Origin: Desulfobacteraceae bacterium
GTDB taxonomy: Bacteria; Desulfobacterota; Desulfobacteria; Desulfobacterales; SKZT01
Direction: 5' to 3'
DNA: 64,000 bases
NCBI GenBank assembly: GCA_011389745.1
Contig: JAABTQ010000014.1
Location: 1-64,000, forward strand
Shown here one piece after another: positions 1 through 8,881 of this stretch; positions within the stretch are counted from its first letter, which is position 1; each line of letters opens with the position of its first letter. The notes beneath the pieces were generated by a model. It did no database searches, had not been told where the DNA came from, and worked only from the letters and a program-made list of their open reading frames with translations. The position numbers and the translations under genes are program-made.

Positions 1-16
1 TTAAGGAGAAACACGG

Positions 17-268
17 ATGCCGTTTGCCAAAATAAACAGTAAAGGCCAGGTTACTATACCCGTATCGGTAAGACAGTCATTAGGACTGCACCCCGGTGAC
101 AGAATCAAATTTGTCTTGAATAAAAATGGTGATGTGCTTTTCATGCCGATCGTAAGAAAAGTGGATGATGTATTTGGAAAACTCTACAAGCCTGACCAAA
201 AATCGATATCCGTCGAAGAGATGGATGAAGCAGTAAAGGAAAAACTCAAAAAGCGTGCAAAAAAATGA
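17..268 (+). CDS. AbrB/MazE-type antitoxin
   Basis: Predicted DNA-binding antitoxin of 83 residues. Residues 1-47 form a SpoVT/AbrB swapped-hairpin domain: the KINSKGQVTIPVSVRQSLGL stretch followed by PGD is the family signature. The charged C-terminal tail (about 50-83, Lys-rich end) would be the part that wraps the toxin. The start is set by an AAGGAG at positions 3-8, eight bases before the ATG. The stop codon overlaps the ATG of the downstream PIN gene (ATGA), the usual arrangement of a two-gene toxin-antitoxin operon with translational coupling. Such antitoxins normally repress their own promoter, which would lie upstream of the window. Because the toxin gene is broken, this antitoxin may now be an orphan. 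Confidence 0.88.
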   Translation: MPFAKINSKGQVTIPVSVRQSLGLHPGDRIKFVLNKNGDVLFMPIVRKVDDVFGKLYKPDQKSISVEEMDEAVKEKLKKRAKK

Positions 269-659
269 TAGCAATCGATACCAATGTAATGATCCGTTTC
301 CTAGTTCGTGATGACAAAGAGCAGGCCGAAATTGTATATAAAACATTTAAGAGAGCGGAGAAGAAAAAGGATGTTTTATTTATTCCAATGGTTGTCGTTC
401 TCGAAGTGATCTGGGTATTGGAATCGGTTTATTCTATTGAACGACAGGAAATATTGGATTCTTTTGAAGCGCTACTATCGTTGTCTGTACTGGAATTCGA
501 ATCTCATCCTACAGTAAGGCGCTTTATCGGACTTGCGCATCTAAAATTGATCTGCCTGACCTGCTGATCGCTGCATCCGCTGAATTTTCAGGGTGCGATC
601 ATGTACTTACTTTTGATAAACGGGCTTCGCGGTCTGATTTATTTAAGTTGCTTGTTTGA
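265..659 (+). pseudogene. PIN-domain toxin (VapC-like), frameshifted
   Basis: PIN-domain ribonuclease of the VapC type, normally a Mg-dependent RNase neutralised by the upstream antitoxin. Asp5 (IDTN) and Glu47 (LEVIW) are the first two acidic residues. The first frame stops at 567, 100 residues in, just after HLKLICLTC. From about 543 another frame continues in register with the family (KIDLPDLLIAASAEF, then DHVLTFDKRAS) to a TGA at 657-659, supplying the missing acidic residues and the last beta strand. Adding one base in the A-run at 543-546 (four A to five) restores a single product of about 131 residues. So a one-base deletion in a homopolymer, or a base-calling error, explains the break. 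Without the C-terminal half the active site is incomplete. Confidence 0.85.
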
Positions 660-670
660 AGCAGCCACAA

Positions 671-712
671 AAACCTGCGGTTTTGTAAAGCATTTGTGAT
701 GATTGCAGGTTT
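671..712. terminator. Possible hairpin between PIN gene and SLC13 gene
   Basis: Inverted repeat AAACCTGC (671-678) and GCAGGTTT (705-712) lies between the convergent toxin-antitoxin and permease genes. The loop is long (26 bases) and only a short T-rich run follows, so this is a weak terminator candidate. Confidence 0.3.
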
Positions 713-743
713 CGCATTTTTGAAGTTTTATACACATTTGACC

Positions 744-3107
744 TTACGGCACCAGGGGCCAGAAAATGGGCATGATCAGCATCAAGACTACAAGGGTCAC
801 AATGGTGAGCAATCCGCCGACTTTGACGTAATCCAGAAATTTATATCCGCCGGGGCCCATCACGAGAATATTTGCCGGGTGGGATATGGGGGTGGTGAAA
901 CTTGCGGAGGCCGCCATGGAAATGGCCATCAGCATCCCATAGGGTGAAAGGCCCATGTTGGTAGAGGTGTTGAGTGCAATAGGCGCCATGAGCACCACCA
1001 GTGCGGCCGTGGGTACAAAGCAGGTGGCCAGAAAAGTCAGTGAGATCAATCCGAACATCACGGCATTGGGGCCGAACGGTCCCACAATTGCAACAACACT
1101 TTCAGCAATCAATCTGGCAGCACCGGTCTGATCCAGGGCGGTCCCCAAAGGAAGCATACCCGCAATCAGAAATACCGCTTTCCACTCGATCTGCCGATAG
1201 GCTTCCTCCATGGTCAGACACCCGGTCAGCACCATAAACGCGGCACCGATAACCCCTGCAATGTATATGGGCACCCACCCCATGAAAACGGGAAATAAGA
1301 CTGCGAACATGATCAAAATGGAAATTTTCATTTTTTCCCACCGAAGCTTTTCCTGCACTGTCTGGGTGAGAACGATAAAATCAGGTTCACTTGCCAGCAT
1401 CTGCAATTTGTTACGGGGCCCCAGCAACAGCAGGGCATCGCCAAAACGGATCTCCATATCTCTGAGATTGGATCGATGGGCCTGACCTCCACGCCATAGG
1501 GCCAGAACGTTCAAACCAAATTTTTCCCGAAAGTTAAGCTGACGCAACGTTTTTCCTTCCAGGGTCGTGCCCGGCGCAAGAATGGCTTCCATCAGGCCGG
1601 TGTCTTCGGAAACCAGTGAAGAAATATCCTCAGGTTCGGCCTGCCGATCCACCACCAGGTCTTCGAATCCCTTAAGCAATTCAAAATCAACAAGACGTCC
1701 CTCCACCACCAGGCGATCTTTGGCCTTCAGAATCTCCCCGGGCTCGGGCATGAAGACAGAATCTTTATCCCTCAGGATGCCAAGGACATGGGTGCCCAGG
1801 GCATCAGCCAAACGGCTCTCTTTGAGCGATTTACCCTCCAGGCTCGAATCCTCAGGTACCTGCATGAGCATCATCTGTTCGTGCAGGCGATAAACGCTTG
1901 CAAGTTCCAATACAGTCACTTGATGAAGCCCGTCAAATCCAGCCGTCTTTTCAAATTTCATAAGATGGTCTTCGGAAGCCGCCAGAAGGAGTATGTCTCC
2001 ACCGGACAAAGGATGGTCCTGTAAACCGACCCGTTTGATTTGATCCTCGTGTCGAATCGCCAAGACGTTGGCTTGAAATCGGTTCCGAAAATCCAGAAAA
2101 TTGAGCGTAGTTCCAACAAATGGTGAATTATGCGGTATCAAGACTTCCCCAAATTGGATATGCTCCGAAAAAAAATCCTTTAAATCGAATTTTCCCTTAT
2201 CCACTTTCATTTGACGCCAGTTTTTGAGTTCATCCAGGTTTTCAATTCGCCCTTCAACCGTTAAAGAATCTCCCTCCTGTAAAGCGTCATTTGGACCGGG
2301 TGCCATCATGCTTCGATTTCCACGGGTAATTCCGATCACATTCCACCCCAGAATCGATCCCATTCGGATCTGTCCCAGGGTATTATTGATGAGAACCGAC
2401 CCCTGCGGCACAATGACATGAAAAATCCGTTCATGAATATCATACTGGCTTTGCCAGTCGACTTTTCTTGCGGCAGTTGATTCCTTGGCTAAATCACGTT
2501 TCGGCAATAAATGCCGGCCGATCAGAGCCATAAATGCAATACCGAAAAACATCACCACCAGACCCACCGGGGTGAAATCAAAAAACGTAAAGGGTTTGAA
2601 TCCGGTTTCTCTTAAAAAATCGGTAACCAGTATGTTGGGCGGTGTCCCAATCTGAGTGATGAGTCCCCCAAGTAAAGTTCCATAAGCCAGAGGCATTAAG
2701 AGCCTGGAGGGCGGGCTTCCCGTATGCCTGGCAATATCCATCACCACCGGAAGCATCAGCGCGGCCACAGCAACGTTATTCATCAGTGCCGACATAAAAC
2801 CGGACGTGGTCATAATGACCACAATCATGGTAATTTCGCGATTTCCCGCCAGTTTCATGACAAAATTGCCGATGATGTTGGCAACTCCCGTGCGGGTTAA
2901 TCCGCCACTCAAAATAAAAACAGCCCAGATGGTTACCACCGCCGGATTACTAAAACCGGAAAGGGATTCAACCGGAGTCACCAGGCCGGTCAACGCGACA
3001 ATTCCTAAAACTAGAAGTGCAGTGACCTCCATGGGAATCCATTCGGTGACCAGAAATACAACAGAAACCAGCAATATGGATAAAACCAGCACAATTTCCA
3101 GTGTCAT
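744..3107 (-). CDS. SLC13/DASS-type permease with four RCK_C (TrkA-C) domains
   Basis: Inner-membrane anion or dicarboxylate transporter of the SLC13/DASS (CitT/ArsB-like) superfamily, 787 residues. Residues 1-200 carry about five membrane segments with MNNVAVAAL near 109 and GTPPNILV near 154. Residues about 590-787 carry the second membrane half with a TPISHPANILVMGPGGY motif. Between the halves lie four consecutive TrkA-C/RCK_C regulatory domains, at roughly 227-300, 312-390, 405-480 and 500-575. Each has the pattern of an inner core, a G-x-T/S-L region and a G-D-x-L-x-V/L strand. Two such domains are usual, so four is notable. They probably sense a small ligand and gate transport. The substrate cannot be read; sulfate, succinate or another anion are all possible. 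Confidence 0.85.
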   Translation of the reverse strand: MTLEIVLVLSILLVSVVFLVTEWIPMEVTALLVLGIVALTGLVTPVESLSGFSNPAVVTIWAVFILSGGLTRTGVANIIGNFVMKLAGNREITMIVVIMTTSGFMSALMNNVAVAALMLPVVMDIARHTGSPPSRLLMPLAYGTLLGGLITQIGTPPNILVTDFLRETGFKPFTFFDFTPVGLVVMFFGIAFMALIGRHLLPKRDLAKESTAARKVDWQSQYDIHERIFHVIVPQGSVLINNTLGQIRMGSILGWNVIGITRGNRSMMAPGPNDALQEGDSLTVEGRIENLDELKNWRQMKVDKGKFDLKDFFSEHIQFGEVLIPHNSPFVGTTLNFLDFRNRFQANVLAIRHEDQIKRVGLQDHPLSGGDILLLAASEDHLMKFEKTAGFDGLHQVTVLELASVYRLHEQMMLMQVPEDSSLEGKSLKESRLADALGTHVLGILRDKDSVFMPEPGEILKAKDRLVVEGRLVDFELLKGFEDLVVDRQAEPEDISSLVSEDTGLMEAILAPGTTLEGKTLRQLNFREKFGLNVLALWRGGQAHRSNLRDMEIRFGDALLLLGPRNKLQMLASEPDFIVLTQTVQEKLRWEKMKISILIMFAVLFPVFMGWVPIYIAGVIGAAFMVLTGCLTMEEAYRQIEWKAVFLIAGMLPLGTALDQTGAARLIAESVVAIVGPFGPNAVMFGLISLTFLATCFVPTAALVVLMAPIALNTSTNMGLSPYGMLMAISMAASASFTTPISHPANILVMGPGGYKFLDYVKVGGLLTIVTLVVLMLIMPIFWPLVP

Positions 3108-3152
3108 ATATACAAATCCTCCATACTTTACAAATTCGTTATTTTCAGCACA

Positions 3153-3764
3153 TCAGAATTCACGAATCTCCTTACCTATTTTCAACGCATCGACAAATCG
3201 ATGAAAAACCCCGGTGGTTTTATCTTTATCGGATCTCAGCAGACTTTCAAACATCCGGCTGCGTAAAGCATGACATATTTCCATTTGTACACCCGCTCCC
3301 GAACGGCAGCGGTTACATATATTCATTGGGCTAAGGCCTGGAAACCTTGCCGAATTTTTGACCTGAAACCCGGCTTTTTCAAGCGATTTTCGAATTTTGT
3401 CCCTTAGCAGGATATTTCTTCCGCCCATTAAAACCATCGGATCGCTATTCCCACAGCCATGAATAGATATGATAGTATTGGCAATCCTGGCAACGGCAAG
3501 TCCTTGGGGTTCATCAAACCTACTGCTGCTAATGTGAAGAACAAGGTTGCCGGACTTTTTTAAGCCGCTGAAACTGTAAAAACTGTGACGGTCGCCTGCC
3601 ACTGTCTCTGCAATCTCAGTAGTTCCGGGCTCTATTCCTCCACCGTGTATTGCCATGACCGCTATTTCGGAAGTCCCCTGACGACATCGAATACGGTAAT
3701 CCACTCCTTCAACTTCGGCTGTTGCCAGTTCCCTGAAAGATTGGTATTTTGTCTTACCTGGCAT
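3153..3764 (-). CDS. Poly-gamma-glutamate hydrolase family protein
   Basis: 203-residue protein resembling the zinc-dependent poly-gamma-glutamate hydrolase family first known from Bacillus phages (PghP, Pfam Gamma_PGA_hydro). Supporting motifs are AIHGGGIEPGTTEIA near residues 38-52 (metal-binding His and Glu), an S-F-Y-S-F-x-G segment, LHISSSRFDEP near 100, and IISIHGCGN near 118. The family is an amidohydrolase of the carboxypeptidase type acting on gamma-glutamyl polymers. Outside phages its substrate is not established. The ATG overlaps the end of the small upstream gene by 11 bases, so the two are probably translated together. There is no signal peptide, which argues for a cytoplasmic role. 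Confidence 0.75.
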   Translation of the reverse strand: MPGKTKYQSFRELATAEVEGVDYRIRCRQGTSEIAVMAIHGGGIEPGTTEIAETVAGDRHSFYSFSGLKKSGNLVLHISSSRFDEPQGLAVARIANTIISIHGCGNSDPMVLMGGRNILLRDKIRKSLEKAGFQVKNSARFPGLSPMNICNRCRSGAGVQMEICHALRSRMFESLLRSDKDKTTGVFHRFVDALKIGKEIREF

Positions 3765-3954
3765 TTGAGTAGTATTTTTTCACTTTACGAAGTGCGGAAC
3801 AAAGGGTTTTGGTATCAAAGAGTTCGCATTGGTTTTGCAGATTGCATTTTACGGATTTAAGTGATTCTAAACCGGTATATTCATCCTCCCAGATATTCAG
3901 GAGCAATATAACCTTTTGGTCCATTTCCTTGCAGTGCAGAGTTGCCCTGGCCAT
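3754..3954 (-). CDS. Small hypothetical protein upstream of PGA hydrolase-like gene
   Basis: 66-residue protein of unknown function. A strong GGGAGGAG lies nine bases before the ATG, and the reading frame runs into the next gene with an 11-base overlap; both argue for real translation. It has three cysteines scattered in the chain, no membrane segment, and a basic C-terminal end (RKVKKYYSNAR). No family is recognised. Coupling to the poly-gamma-glutamate hydrolase-like gene suggests a partner or regulator. Confidence 0.55.
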   Translation of the reverse strand: MARATLHCKEMDQKVILLLNIWEDEYTGLESLKSVKCNLQNQCELFDTKTLCSALRKVKKYYSNAR

Positions 3955-4047
3955 AATAAAAGTCTCCTCCCGGCCGAAATATAACGCCCTTTGTCCTTGT
4001 TTTTTTGGTAAGCGCTTCCCTGGTTAAAACTACCTTCACAGAATATT

Positions 4048-4920
4048 CTAAAGCACCCCCCGATAATAGGCCAGCTTTGAAACATGGGGTTCAAAAGCTT
4101 TTTCCAGTTCCTGTCTTTCATTTTCAGATAAAACCGTGGTGTTTCTCCCGGCATCAGCCAGGATACTTACATGTTCGGGTGTCGAACAACCCACTATGAC
4201 TACGGTGACCTCATGGGATAGCGCATAATGGATCAGCAAATCGGCTGTAATACCGGCATCAGGATAAATATAATGAGATGCCCCCAATGTTTTCATGGCG
4301 ATTACGGCAATTTCTTTTTCCCTGGCTGCAGTGATGGTTGATGACAGAAAAGCATCAGGACGGATTCTGGCCAAAACCCCCTCCACCGGATTTACCGGCA
4401 TCATTACCGAATCCACCGGCCATTCTTGAACTACCTGGGTGAGAATCCGCGGATCATGATGGCCCGTGACACCGATGGCCCTGACCTTGCCGGCATCCTT
4501 TGCCTCAATAAAAGCTTCCAGGGCGCCTCCGGGACCCGCGATCATCCGGATATCCTCTGTGGTCCTGACATCATGAATTTGCCATAAATCCAGATAACCG
4601 GTCTGCAACCTTTCGAGAGTTTCCCCGAGGTCTTTCAAAGCCCCTGACCGGTCGCGACTAGCGGATTTACTTGCCTGAAAAACGGTTTTTCGCAATTGGG
4701 GATTTTTTCCCCAAACAGCCCCGTAATACCTCTCACTGTCCGCATACACCCTGGCACAGTCATAATAAGTTATTTTTTGCGAAATAGCCTCTGAAATGAC
4801 TTTCTCAGCCTCATGGGCACGTCCGAAAGTCCTTAAAATTCCTTCACCCCCAAGACCTACGCAAGTGACATTTGCTAATTTCCCAAAAGGCTTTTCTGTA
4901 ATCTCGACTTCATTCATCAT
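4048..4920 (-). CDS. Aldo/keto reductase
   Basis: 290-residue NAD(P)H-dependent oxidoreductase of the aldo/keto reductase (TIM barrel) superfamily. The catalytic tetrad can be placed: Asp54 and Tyr59 in YYDCARVYADSE, Lys85 in FQASKS, and His116 in DLWQIHD. The cofactor region near the C-terminus includes VVIVGCSTPEHV. The length is close to the short bacterial AKR class (about 280-320). The substrate is unknown. It is transcribed away from the fumarase gene, sharing an AT-rich intergenic region of about 160 bases. No ferredoxin domain is fused to it, unlike some anaerobe AKRs. Confidence 0.9.
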   Translation of the reverse strand: MMNEVEITEKPFGKLANVTCVGLGGEGILRTFGRAHEAEKVISEAISQKITYYDCARVYADSERYYGAVWGKNPQLRKTVFQASKSASRDRSGALKDLGETLERLQTGYLDLWQIHDVRTTEDIRMIAGPGGALEAFIEAKDAGKVRAIGVTGHHDPRILTQVVQEWPVDSVMMPVNPVEGVLARIRPDAFLSSTITAAREKEIAVIAMKTLGASHYIYPDAGITADLLIHYALSHEVTVVIVGCSTPEHVSILADAGRNTTVLSENERQELEKAFEPHVSKLAYYRGVL

Positions 4921-5081
4921 AATTCCCGCCGATTTAGTTGTTTTTAATAAGTTCCTTTAGATTGATAGAATGTATTCCACGAAAAGGTCATTTGCAAGTT
5001 TTATATATATATTGATTTTTTACCCGATTAATGAAATGAAAATTTGAGCAATAATAAAAAAATATTAAAGGAGATCTGATA

Positions 5082-6692
5082 ATGGCTGAGTTTAAGTATC
5101 AGGAAATGTTTCCCCTGGGTGAAGATTCCACAGAGTACCGTTTAATTACAAAAGAATATATCAGCACCGGCTCATTTGACGGAAAAATCATCGTGAAAGT
5201 TGATCCTCAGGCACTCACTGTTTTAGCCCAAGAGGCTTTTCGCGATGTATCCCATTTACTGAGGCCTTCTCATCTTGAACTGGTGGCCGGGATTTTAAGT
5301 GATCCGAAGGCTTCAGACAATGATAAGTATGTTGCTAAGGAAATGTTAAAAAATGCGATTATTGCGGCAGAAGGAGAATTTCCTCTGTGCCAGGATACCG
5401 GAACAGCCATCATTATGGGAAAAAAGGGCCAGCAGGTCTGGACCGGCGGAGGAGATGAAAAGGCACTCTCTTTAGGCGTTTTTAACGCCTATACAAAAAA
5501 TAATCTCAGGTATTCTCAAAATGCACCGTTAACCATGTTTGAAGAAAAAAATACCGGTTGTAATCTTCCGGCCCAGATTGAGTTGTCTTCAGTGGATGGC
5601 GATGCATACAAATTTTTATTCATGGCCAAAGGCGGAGGATCAGCCAACAAAACCTATCTTTATCAGGAAACCAAAGCGGTTCTGAGCCCTGAAACTCTGT
5701 TGAATTTCATGAAAGATAAAATGAGGTCATTGGGTACCGCCGCCTGCCCCCCTTACCATCTGGCATTTGTTATTGGAGGAACCTCCGCGGAGTTGACTTT
5801 AAAAACGGTCAAGCTGGCTTCCGCGGGATACCTGGACAAACTTCCTCAACAGGGCAGTCAAACCGGACATGCCTTTCGTGACTGCCAACTTGAAAATAAC
5901 CTGCTTGAAATTTCAAGGGAACTAGGAATCGGCGCCCAGTTCGGCGGGAAAAATTTCTGCCTGGAAACCCGTGTGATAAGGCTTCCAAGACATGGGGCTT
6001 CCTGTCCCATAGGTCTGGGAGTCAGTTGCAGTGCGGACAGAAATATCAAGGCAAAAATTTCAGCAGATGGCATCTTTCTGGAAAAACTCGAAACCAATCC
6101 GGCAAGATTTTTACCTGGTAAGGAATCAGATGACAATAACGCTGTAAAAATTGATCTGAATCAGCCCATGGACAAGATCAGGGCGATACTAACCCGGTAT
6201 CCGGTGGCTACAAGGCTTTTGCTGACCGGAAAAATCATAGTCGGCAGAGACATTGCCCATGCCAAATTAAAAGAGCGGCTGGACAACGGAGAAGGACTTC
6301 CACAGTATCTGAAAGATCACATTATTTACTATGCAGGACCTGCCAAAACTCCGAAAGGGTATGCATCCGGCTCTTTCGGCCCCACAACCGCAGGACGAAT
6401 GGATTCTTACGTGCCGTTGTTTCAGTCCCAAGGAGCCTCTCTGGTGATGCTGGCCAAAGGAAACCGGTCTAAACAAGTGACGGAATCGTGCAAAAAATAT
6501 GGCGGGTTTTATCTCGGATCCATCGGCGGTCCTGCTGCTCGCCTGGGAAAGGAATGCATCACCGATGTTCAAGTGCTGGAATACCCGGAATTGGGTATGG
6601 AAGCCATATTCATGATCAAGGTGAAAGACTTTCCCGCATTTATTATCGTGGATGACAAAGGCAACGATTTTTTTGGTGAATTGCTCGGATAA
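5082..6692 (+). CDS. Fumarate hydratase, class I (single chain)
   Basis: Oxygen-sensitive [4Fe-4S] fumarase converting fumarate and malate in the citric-acid cycle, 536 residues, the full alpha-plus-beta fusion as in FumA/FumB. Cys103 (FPLCQDTGT), Cys222 (AACPPYH) and Cys316 (GVSCSADRN) have the same spacing (119 and 94) as the three cluster ligands of well-studied class I enzymes. The C-terminal catalytic domain contains [18 protein letters not shown] and the K-G-N-R-S segment. AAGGAG lies about eight bases upstream of the ATG. It stands alone, divergent from the aldo/keto reductase. A class I enzyme fits an obligate anaerobe. Confidence 0.96.
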   Translation: MAEFKYQEMFPLGEDSTEYRLITKEYISTGSFDGKIIVKVDPQALTVLAQEAFRDVSHLLRPSHLELVAGILSDPKASDNDKYVAKEMLKNAIIAAEGEFPLCQDTGTAIIMGKKGQQVWTGGGDEKALSLGVFNAYTKNNLRYSQNAPLTMFEEKNTGCNLPAQIELSSVDGDAYKFLFMAKGGGSANKTYLYQETKAVLSPETLLNFMKDKMRSLGTAACPPYHLAFVIGGTSAELTLKTVKLASAGYLDKLPQQGSQTGHAFRDCQLENNLLEISRELGIGAQFGGKNFCLETRVIRLPRHGASCPIGLGVSCSADRNIKAKISADGIFLEKLETNPARFLPGKESDDNNAVKIDLNQPMDKIRAILTRYPVATRLLLTGKIIVGRDIAHAKLKERLDNGEGLPQYLKDHIIYYAGPAKTPKGYASGSFGPTTAGRMDSYVPLFQSQGASLVMLAKGNRSKQVTESCKKYGGFYLGSIGGPAARLGKECITDVQVLEYPELGMEAIFMIKVKDFPAFIIVDDKGNDFFGELLG

Positions 6693-6722
6693 CAAGCCAT
6701 CCTGGTTATGATGCAATTTTTT

Positions 6723-6772
6723 GTGCGAATGAATTCGCACCTACCGGTATTTGTTTTGTCAGTGTAGGTGCG
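6723..6772. repeat. Double palindrome after fumarase (terminator or REP-like)
   Basis: A perfect inverted repeat GTGCGAAT-GA-ATTCGCAC spans 6723-6740. Its right arm is also part of a second one, CGCACCTAC (6736-6744) with GTAGGTGCG (6764-6772). The two structures are mutually exclusive. The position between convergent fumarase and GAF genes suits a bidirectional terminator, but the shape is also that of dispersed REP/MITE-type repeats. Confidence 0.6.
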
Positions 6773-6793
6773 GATTTATTCGAACTCCCTATC

Positions 6794-7381
6794 CTATCCA
6801 TCCAACGCCGAGCTACCGGTCATGGAAGCGAACCAGTCACTGAGTTCCTCCATTTCTTTTTTGTGGTCTTTGAGCACTTTTTCCATATACCTTGCGTTTT
6901 CAATGGCAATGCCCCCCTGATCAGCCAAAGCGGAAATAAATTCCACTTCACGGAAAGTAAAATCCCGGGGCTCAGCACCATAGAGTCGAAGCACCCCGAT
7001 CACATTATCCCTGAAAAGAATCGGCACGGATAAAATAGAACCAATGCCTTCTTTCTTGCAGGCCTCGGGGTATTGCAGTCGGGAGTCTGCTGTGACATCG
7101 GGAACCACCACGGGCCTTTTGTCGGAAATTGCTCCGGGCATGCTTTTATCTGCAGCAACCGGTCCTTTATCCAGATATTCCCGGCTTAAATTGCGGTTGG
7201 CGATAAGCTGAAGGCGATTATTCTTTTTATCTAAAAGACTGATAGCACCGGCCTTCAAACCGAGTGACGATACGGCGTGCTTCAATATCAGGTTAAGAAC
7301 TTCCCGAAGGTCCAGCGTGGAACTGATCGCTTTGCTGATACTCACAAAGGCTGAAAAATAATCCTGTTCCCTGGCTTGCAT
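6794..7381 (-). CDS. GAF-domain protein
   Basis: 195-residue cytoplasmic protein consisting almost entirely of one GAF domain (about residues 25-165): GAISLLDKKNNRLQLIANR near the start, then SILSVPILFRDNVIGVLRLYG and FISALADQGGIAIENARY. GAF domains bind small molecules or redox cofactors. No output domain such as a kinase, HTH or cyclase is attached, so it would have to act on a partner. An AGGAGG eight bases upstream fixes the start. It follows the ferritin-like gene on the same strand at the tail of the por/nuoEF-like run. The gap to that gene is about 80 bases, so co-transcription is possible but not certain. Confidence 0.85.
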   Translation of the reverse strand: MQAREQDYFSAFVSISKAISSTLDLREVLNLILKHAVSSLGLKAGAISLLDKKNNRLQLIANRNLSREYLDKGPVAADKSMPGAISDKRPVVVPDVTADSRLQYPEACKKEGIGSILSVPILFRDNVIGVLRLYGAEPRDFTFREVEFISALADQGGIAIENARYMEKVLKDHKKEMEELSDWFASMTGSSALDG

Positions 7382-7463
7382 TGTTTTTCCTCCTTGTGTC
7401 CTAATGGTTTAAATTTTTTATGACCAAAATTCCGTTTTAGTTTTGTTGATGTCGGATGCTTTT

Positions 7464-7994
7464 TCAGGCGCCATCCAATGTGTGCCCCTCCTGCATTCTG
7501 TACCATCCTTCGGGATCCCTGAAAAATTCATACGTGTCCCTCAGGGAGAGCCGGTGCTCCCTTTCCATGGAGGCCAAAAGCTTAAAAAATTGTTTTTCCT
7601 GAGTATTTTCAGTGAGTTTTTCAAGTTTGTTATAGAATGCTTCGCCCTTTGTTTCAAAATCAATAGCAATCTCAACAGCTTCCATATCGGTTGTATCGGC
7701 ATTGCTTCCGGTGTCAATCGATTCCACAAGCTTTTTCAGGACATCCTTAACTTGTGTATTTTTGACTGTAATCGGAAGCGTTTCGGGCCATTTGCCCTCT
7801 TTTTCAAGTGTTTTGTGCAGCTCCAGGAGCCTTTGATAATGCTCATCTTCATCGGCGGCAATGGTTTCAAACATGGCTTTTCCCAATGCATTGGAGGTTC
7901 GCCGGGCATGTTTTAAATAAAATTCTTTTTCCCGCTGCTCATTGTTTAAGGCGGTTTCCAGTGCTTTTATCCGTTCCTGGGTTTTATCATCCAT
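7464..7994 (-). CDS. Ferritin-like/rubrerythrin-type di-iron protein
   Basis: 176-residue four-helix ferritin-like protein. Two di-iron motifs are visible: E-x6-H type EDEHYQRL in the first half (with upstream NEQREKEFY) and MEREHRLSL in the second half (with upstream FETKGEAFY). These match the rubrerythrin core, but there is no C-terminal rubredoxin knuckle. Likely roles are peroxide reduction or iron handling. The start is placed at the MDDKTQ methionine because AAAAGGA lies upstream of it. The longer frame up to 8111 runs through a C-rich palindromic repeat and is not credible as coding. It follows the hoxU-like gene. Confidence 0.85.
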   Translation of the reverse strand: MDDKTQERIKALETALNNEQREKEFYLKHARRTSNALGKAMFETIAADEDEHYQRLLELHKTLEKEGKWPETLPITVKNTQVKDVLKKLVESIDTGSNADTTDMEAVEIAIDFETKGEAFYNKLEKLTENTQEKQFFKLLASMEREHRLSLRDTYEFFRDPEGWYRMQEGHTLDGA

Positions 7995-8066
7995 TATTTT
8001 CAATTCCTTTTGACCTAAAAACGTTTTACCCGGGCATTGCCGGGTCCAAACCGGCAAGTAACTGCT

Positions 8067-8100
8067 CCCCCCTTTGAAAAAGGGGGGCCGGGGGGATTTA
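8067..8100. repeat. C/G-rich palindromic repeat, copy 1
   Basis: CCCCCCTTT (8067-8075), loop GAA, AAAGGGGGG (8079-8087), followed by CCGGGGGGATTTAA. The same arrangement occurs at 51024-51101. It lies between the hoxU-like and ferritin-like genes, so it may also act as an intra-operon terminator or RNA-stabilising hairpin. Confidence 0.7.
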
Positions 8101-8139
8101 ACACATTTCATTCAACCTGTTTTACCAATCAGGTAAAGC

Positions 8140-8844
8140 CTACCGGCAATGAGTACACTTTGAAAACTGTTCCGGGGGTAAATTGTATTGTTCCCGGAAA
8201 TATTCCAATTGTTTGACAGGGGCAAAATAGCGTCCGCAGGATTCGCATTTTTGAAGAGGAAAATCGGTTTTCCATATATTTCTGACACCGTCCTTTTCTT
8301 TCATGGGAATAACATCCACCGGGCACACGAAATGACATGATCCACAGGCAATACAATCAGGCGGTGATTCTTCAAAGGGCGTCGCCACCCGTTTATTGAT
8401 TCCCCGTCCTTCATAGCCGATTGCTGAAACTCCGACAACCTCTCTGCATGTCCGAATACACTGGCCGCAAAGGATACATCCCTTGATTTCAGCCTCAAAA
8501 CGGCTTTTTTTCACCCCGAGATCCTCTGCAATTTTCAAAAGACTGGGATGCCTGGGATTTCTGGCCAGAAGAAGCTCAATCACCAGTTTTCTAACGTTTA
8601 AAACCCTTTCGGAACGGGTATTCACCTCGAGGCCCTCAGCAACTTCGTAAATACAGGATGCCACGATGCGGGTCCGATTTTTGTGGGTAATTTCCACCAC
8701 GCAGAGGCGGCATGCGCCATAATGTTCCAGTTCCTCGTTACTGCAAAGCTGGGGGATTTCTATGTTAGCGCTATTGGCGGCCTTGAGAAGCGTTGCTCCT
8801 TCAGGTGCCTCGATTTTCCGACCATCCATCGTCAGTGTAACCAT
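8140..8844 (-). CDS. HoxU/NuoG-N-terminal-like iron-sulfur subunit
   Basis: 234-residue electron-transfer subunit resembling HoxU, or the N-terminal part of NuoG/HndD without the catalytic domain. In order it holds a plant-type [2Fe-2S] domain (Cys34, 45, 48, 64), two [4Fe-4S] motifs (Cys123, 126, 129, 133 and Cys164, 167, 170, 174), and a C-terminal CxxC pair (Cys200/203 and Cys230/233) that looks like a zinc or rubredoxin-type knuckle. The His-Cys3 motif expected near 97-112 has the His (RHPSLLKIAEDLG) but none of its cysteines, so that cluster is absent. It is last of the NuoE/NuoF-like trio and presumably passes electrons between the flavin subunit and ferredoxin or PFOR. Confidence 0.85.
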   Translation of the reverse strand: MVTLTMDGRKIEAPEGATLLKAANSANIEIPQLCSNEELEHYGACRLCVVEITHKNRTRIVASCIYEVAEGLEVNTRSERVLNVRKLVIELLLARNPRHPSLLKIAEDLGVKKSRFEAEIKGCILCGQCIRTCREVVGVSAIGYEGRGINKRVATPFEESPPDCIACGSCHFVCPVDVIPMKEKDGVRNIWKTDFPLQKCESCGRYFAPVKQLEYFREQYNLPPEQFSKCTHCR

Positions 8845-8881
8845 TTTTCTATGTTTTCACTCCTTTTAAGCGGCGTCTTGA

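Noticed and set aside
4921..5081. Promoter for fumarase in the divergent gap
   Set aside because: The region is AT-rich with TTGCAA and TATATA-like words, but no pair had a good spacing, so no specific promoter is called.
7995..8111. N-terminal extension of the ferritin-like protein
   Set aside because: The extra 39 codons pass through a C/G-rich palindromic repeat, and a good Shine-Dalgarno precedes the internal ATG at 7994.
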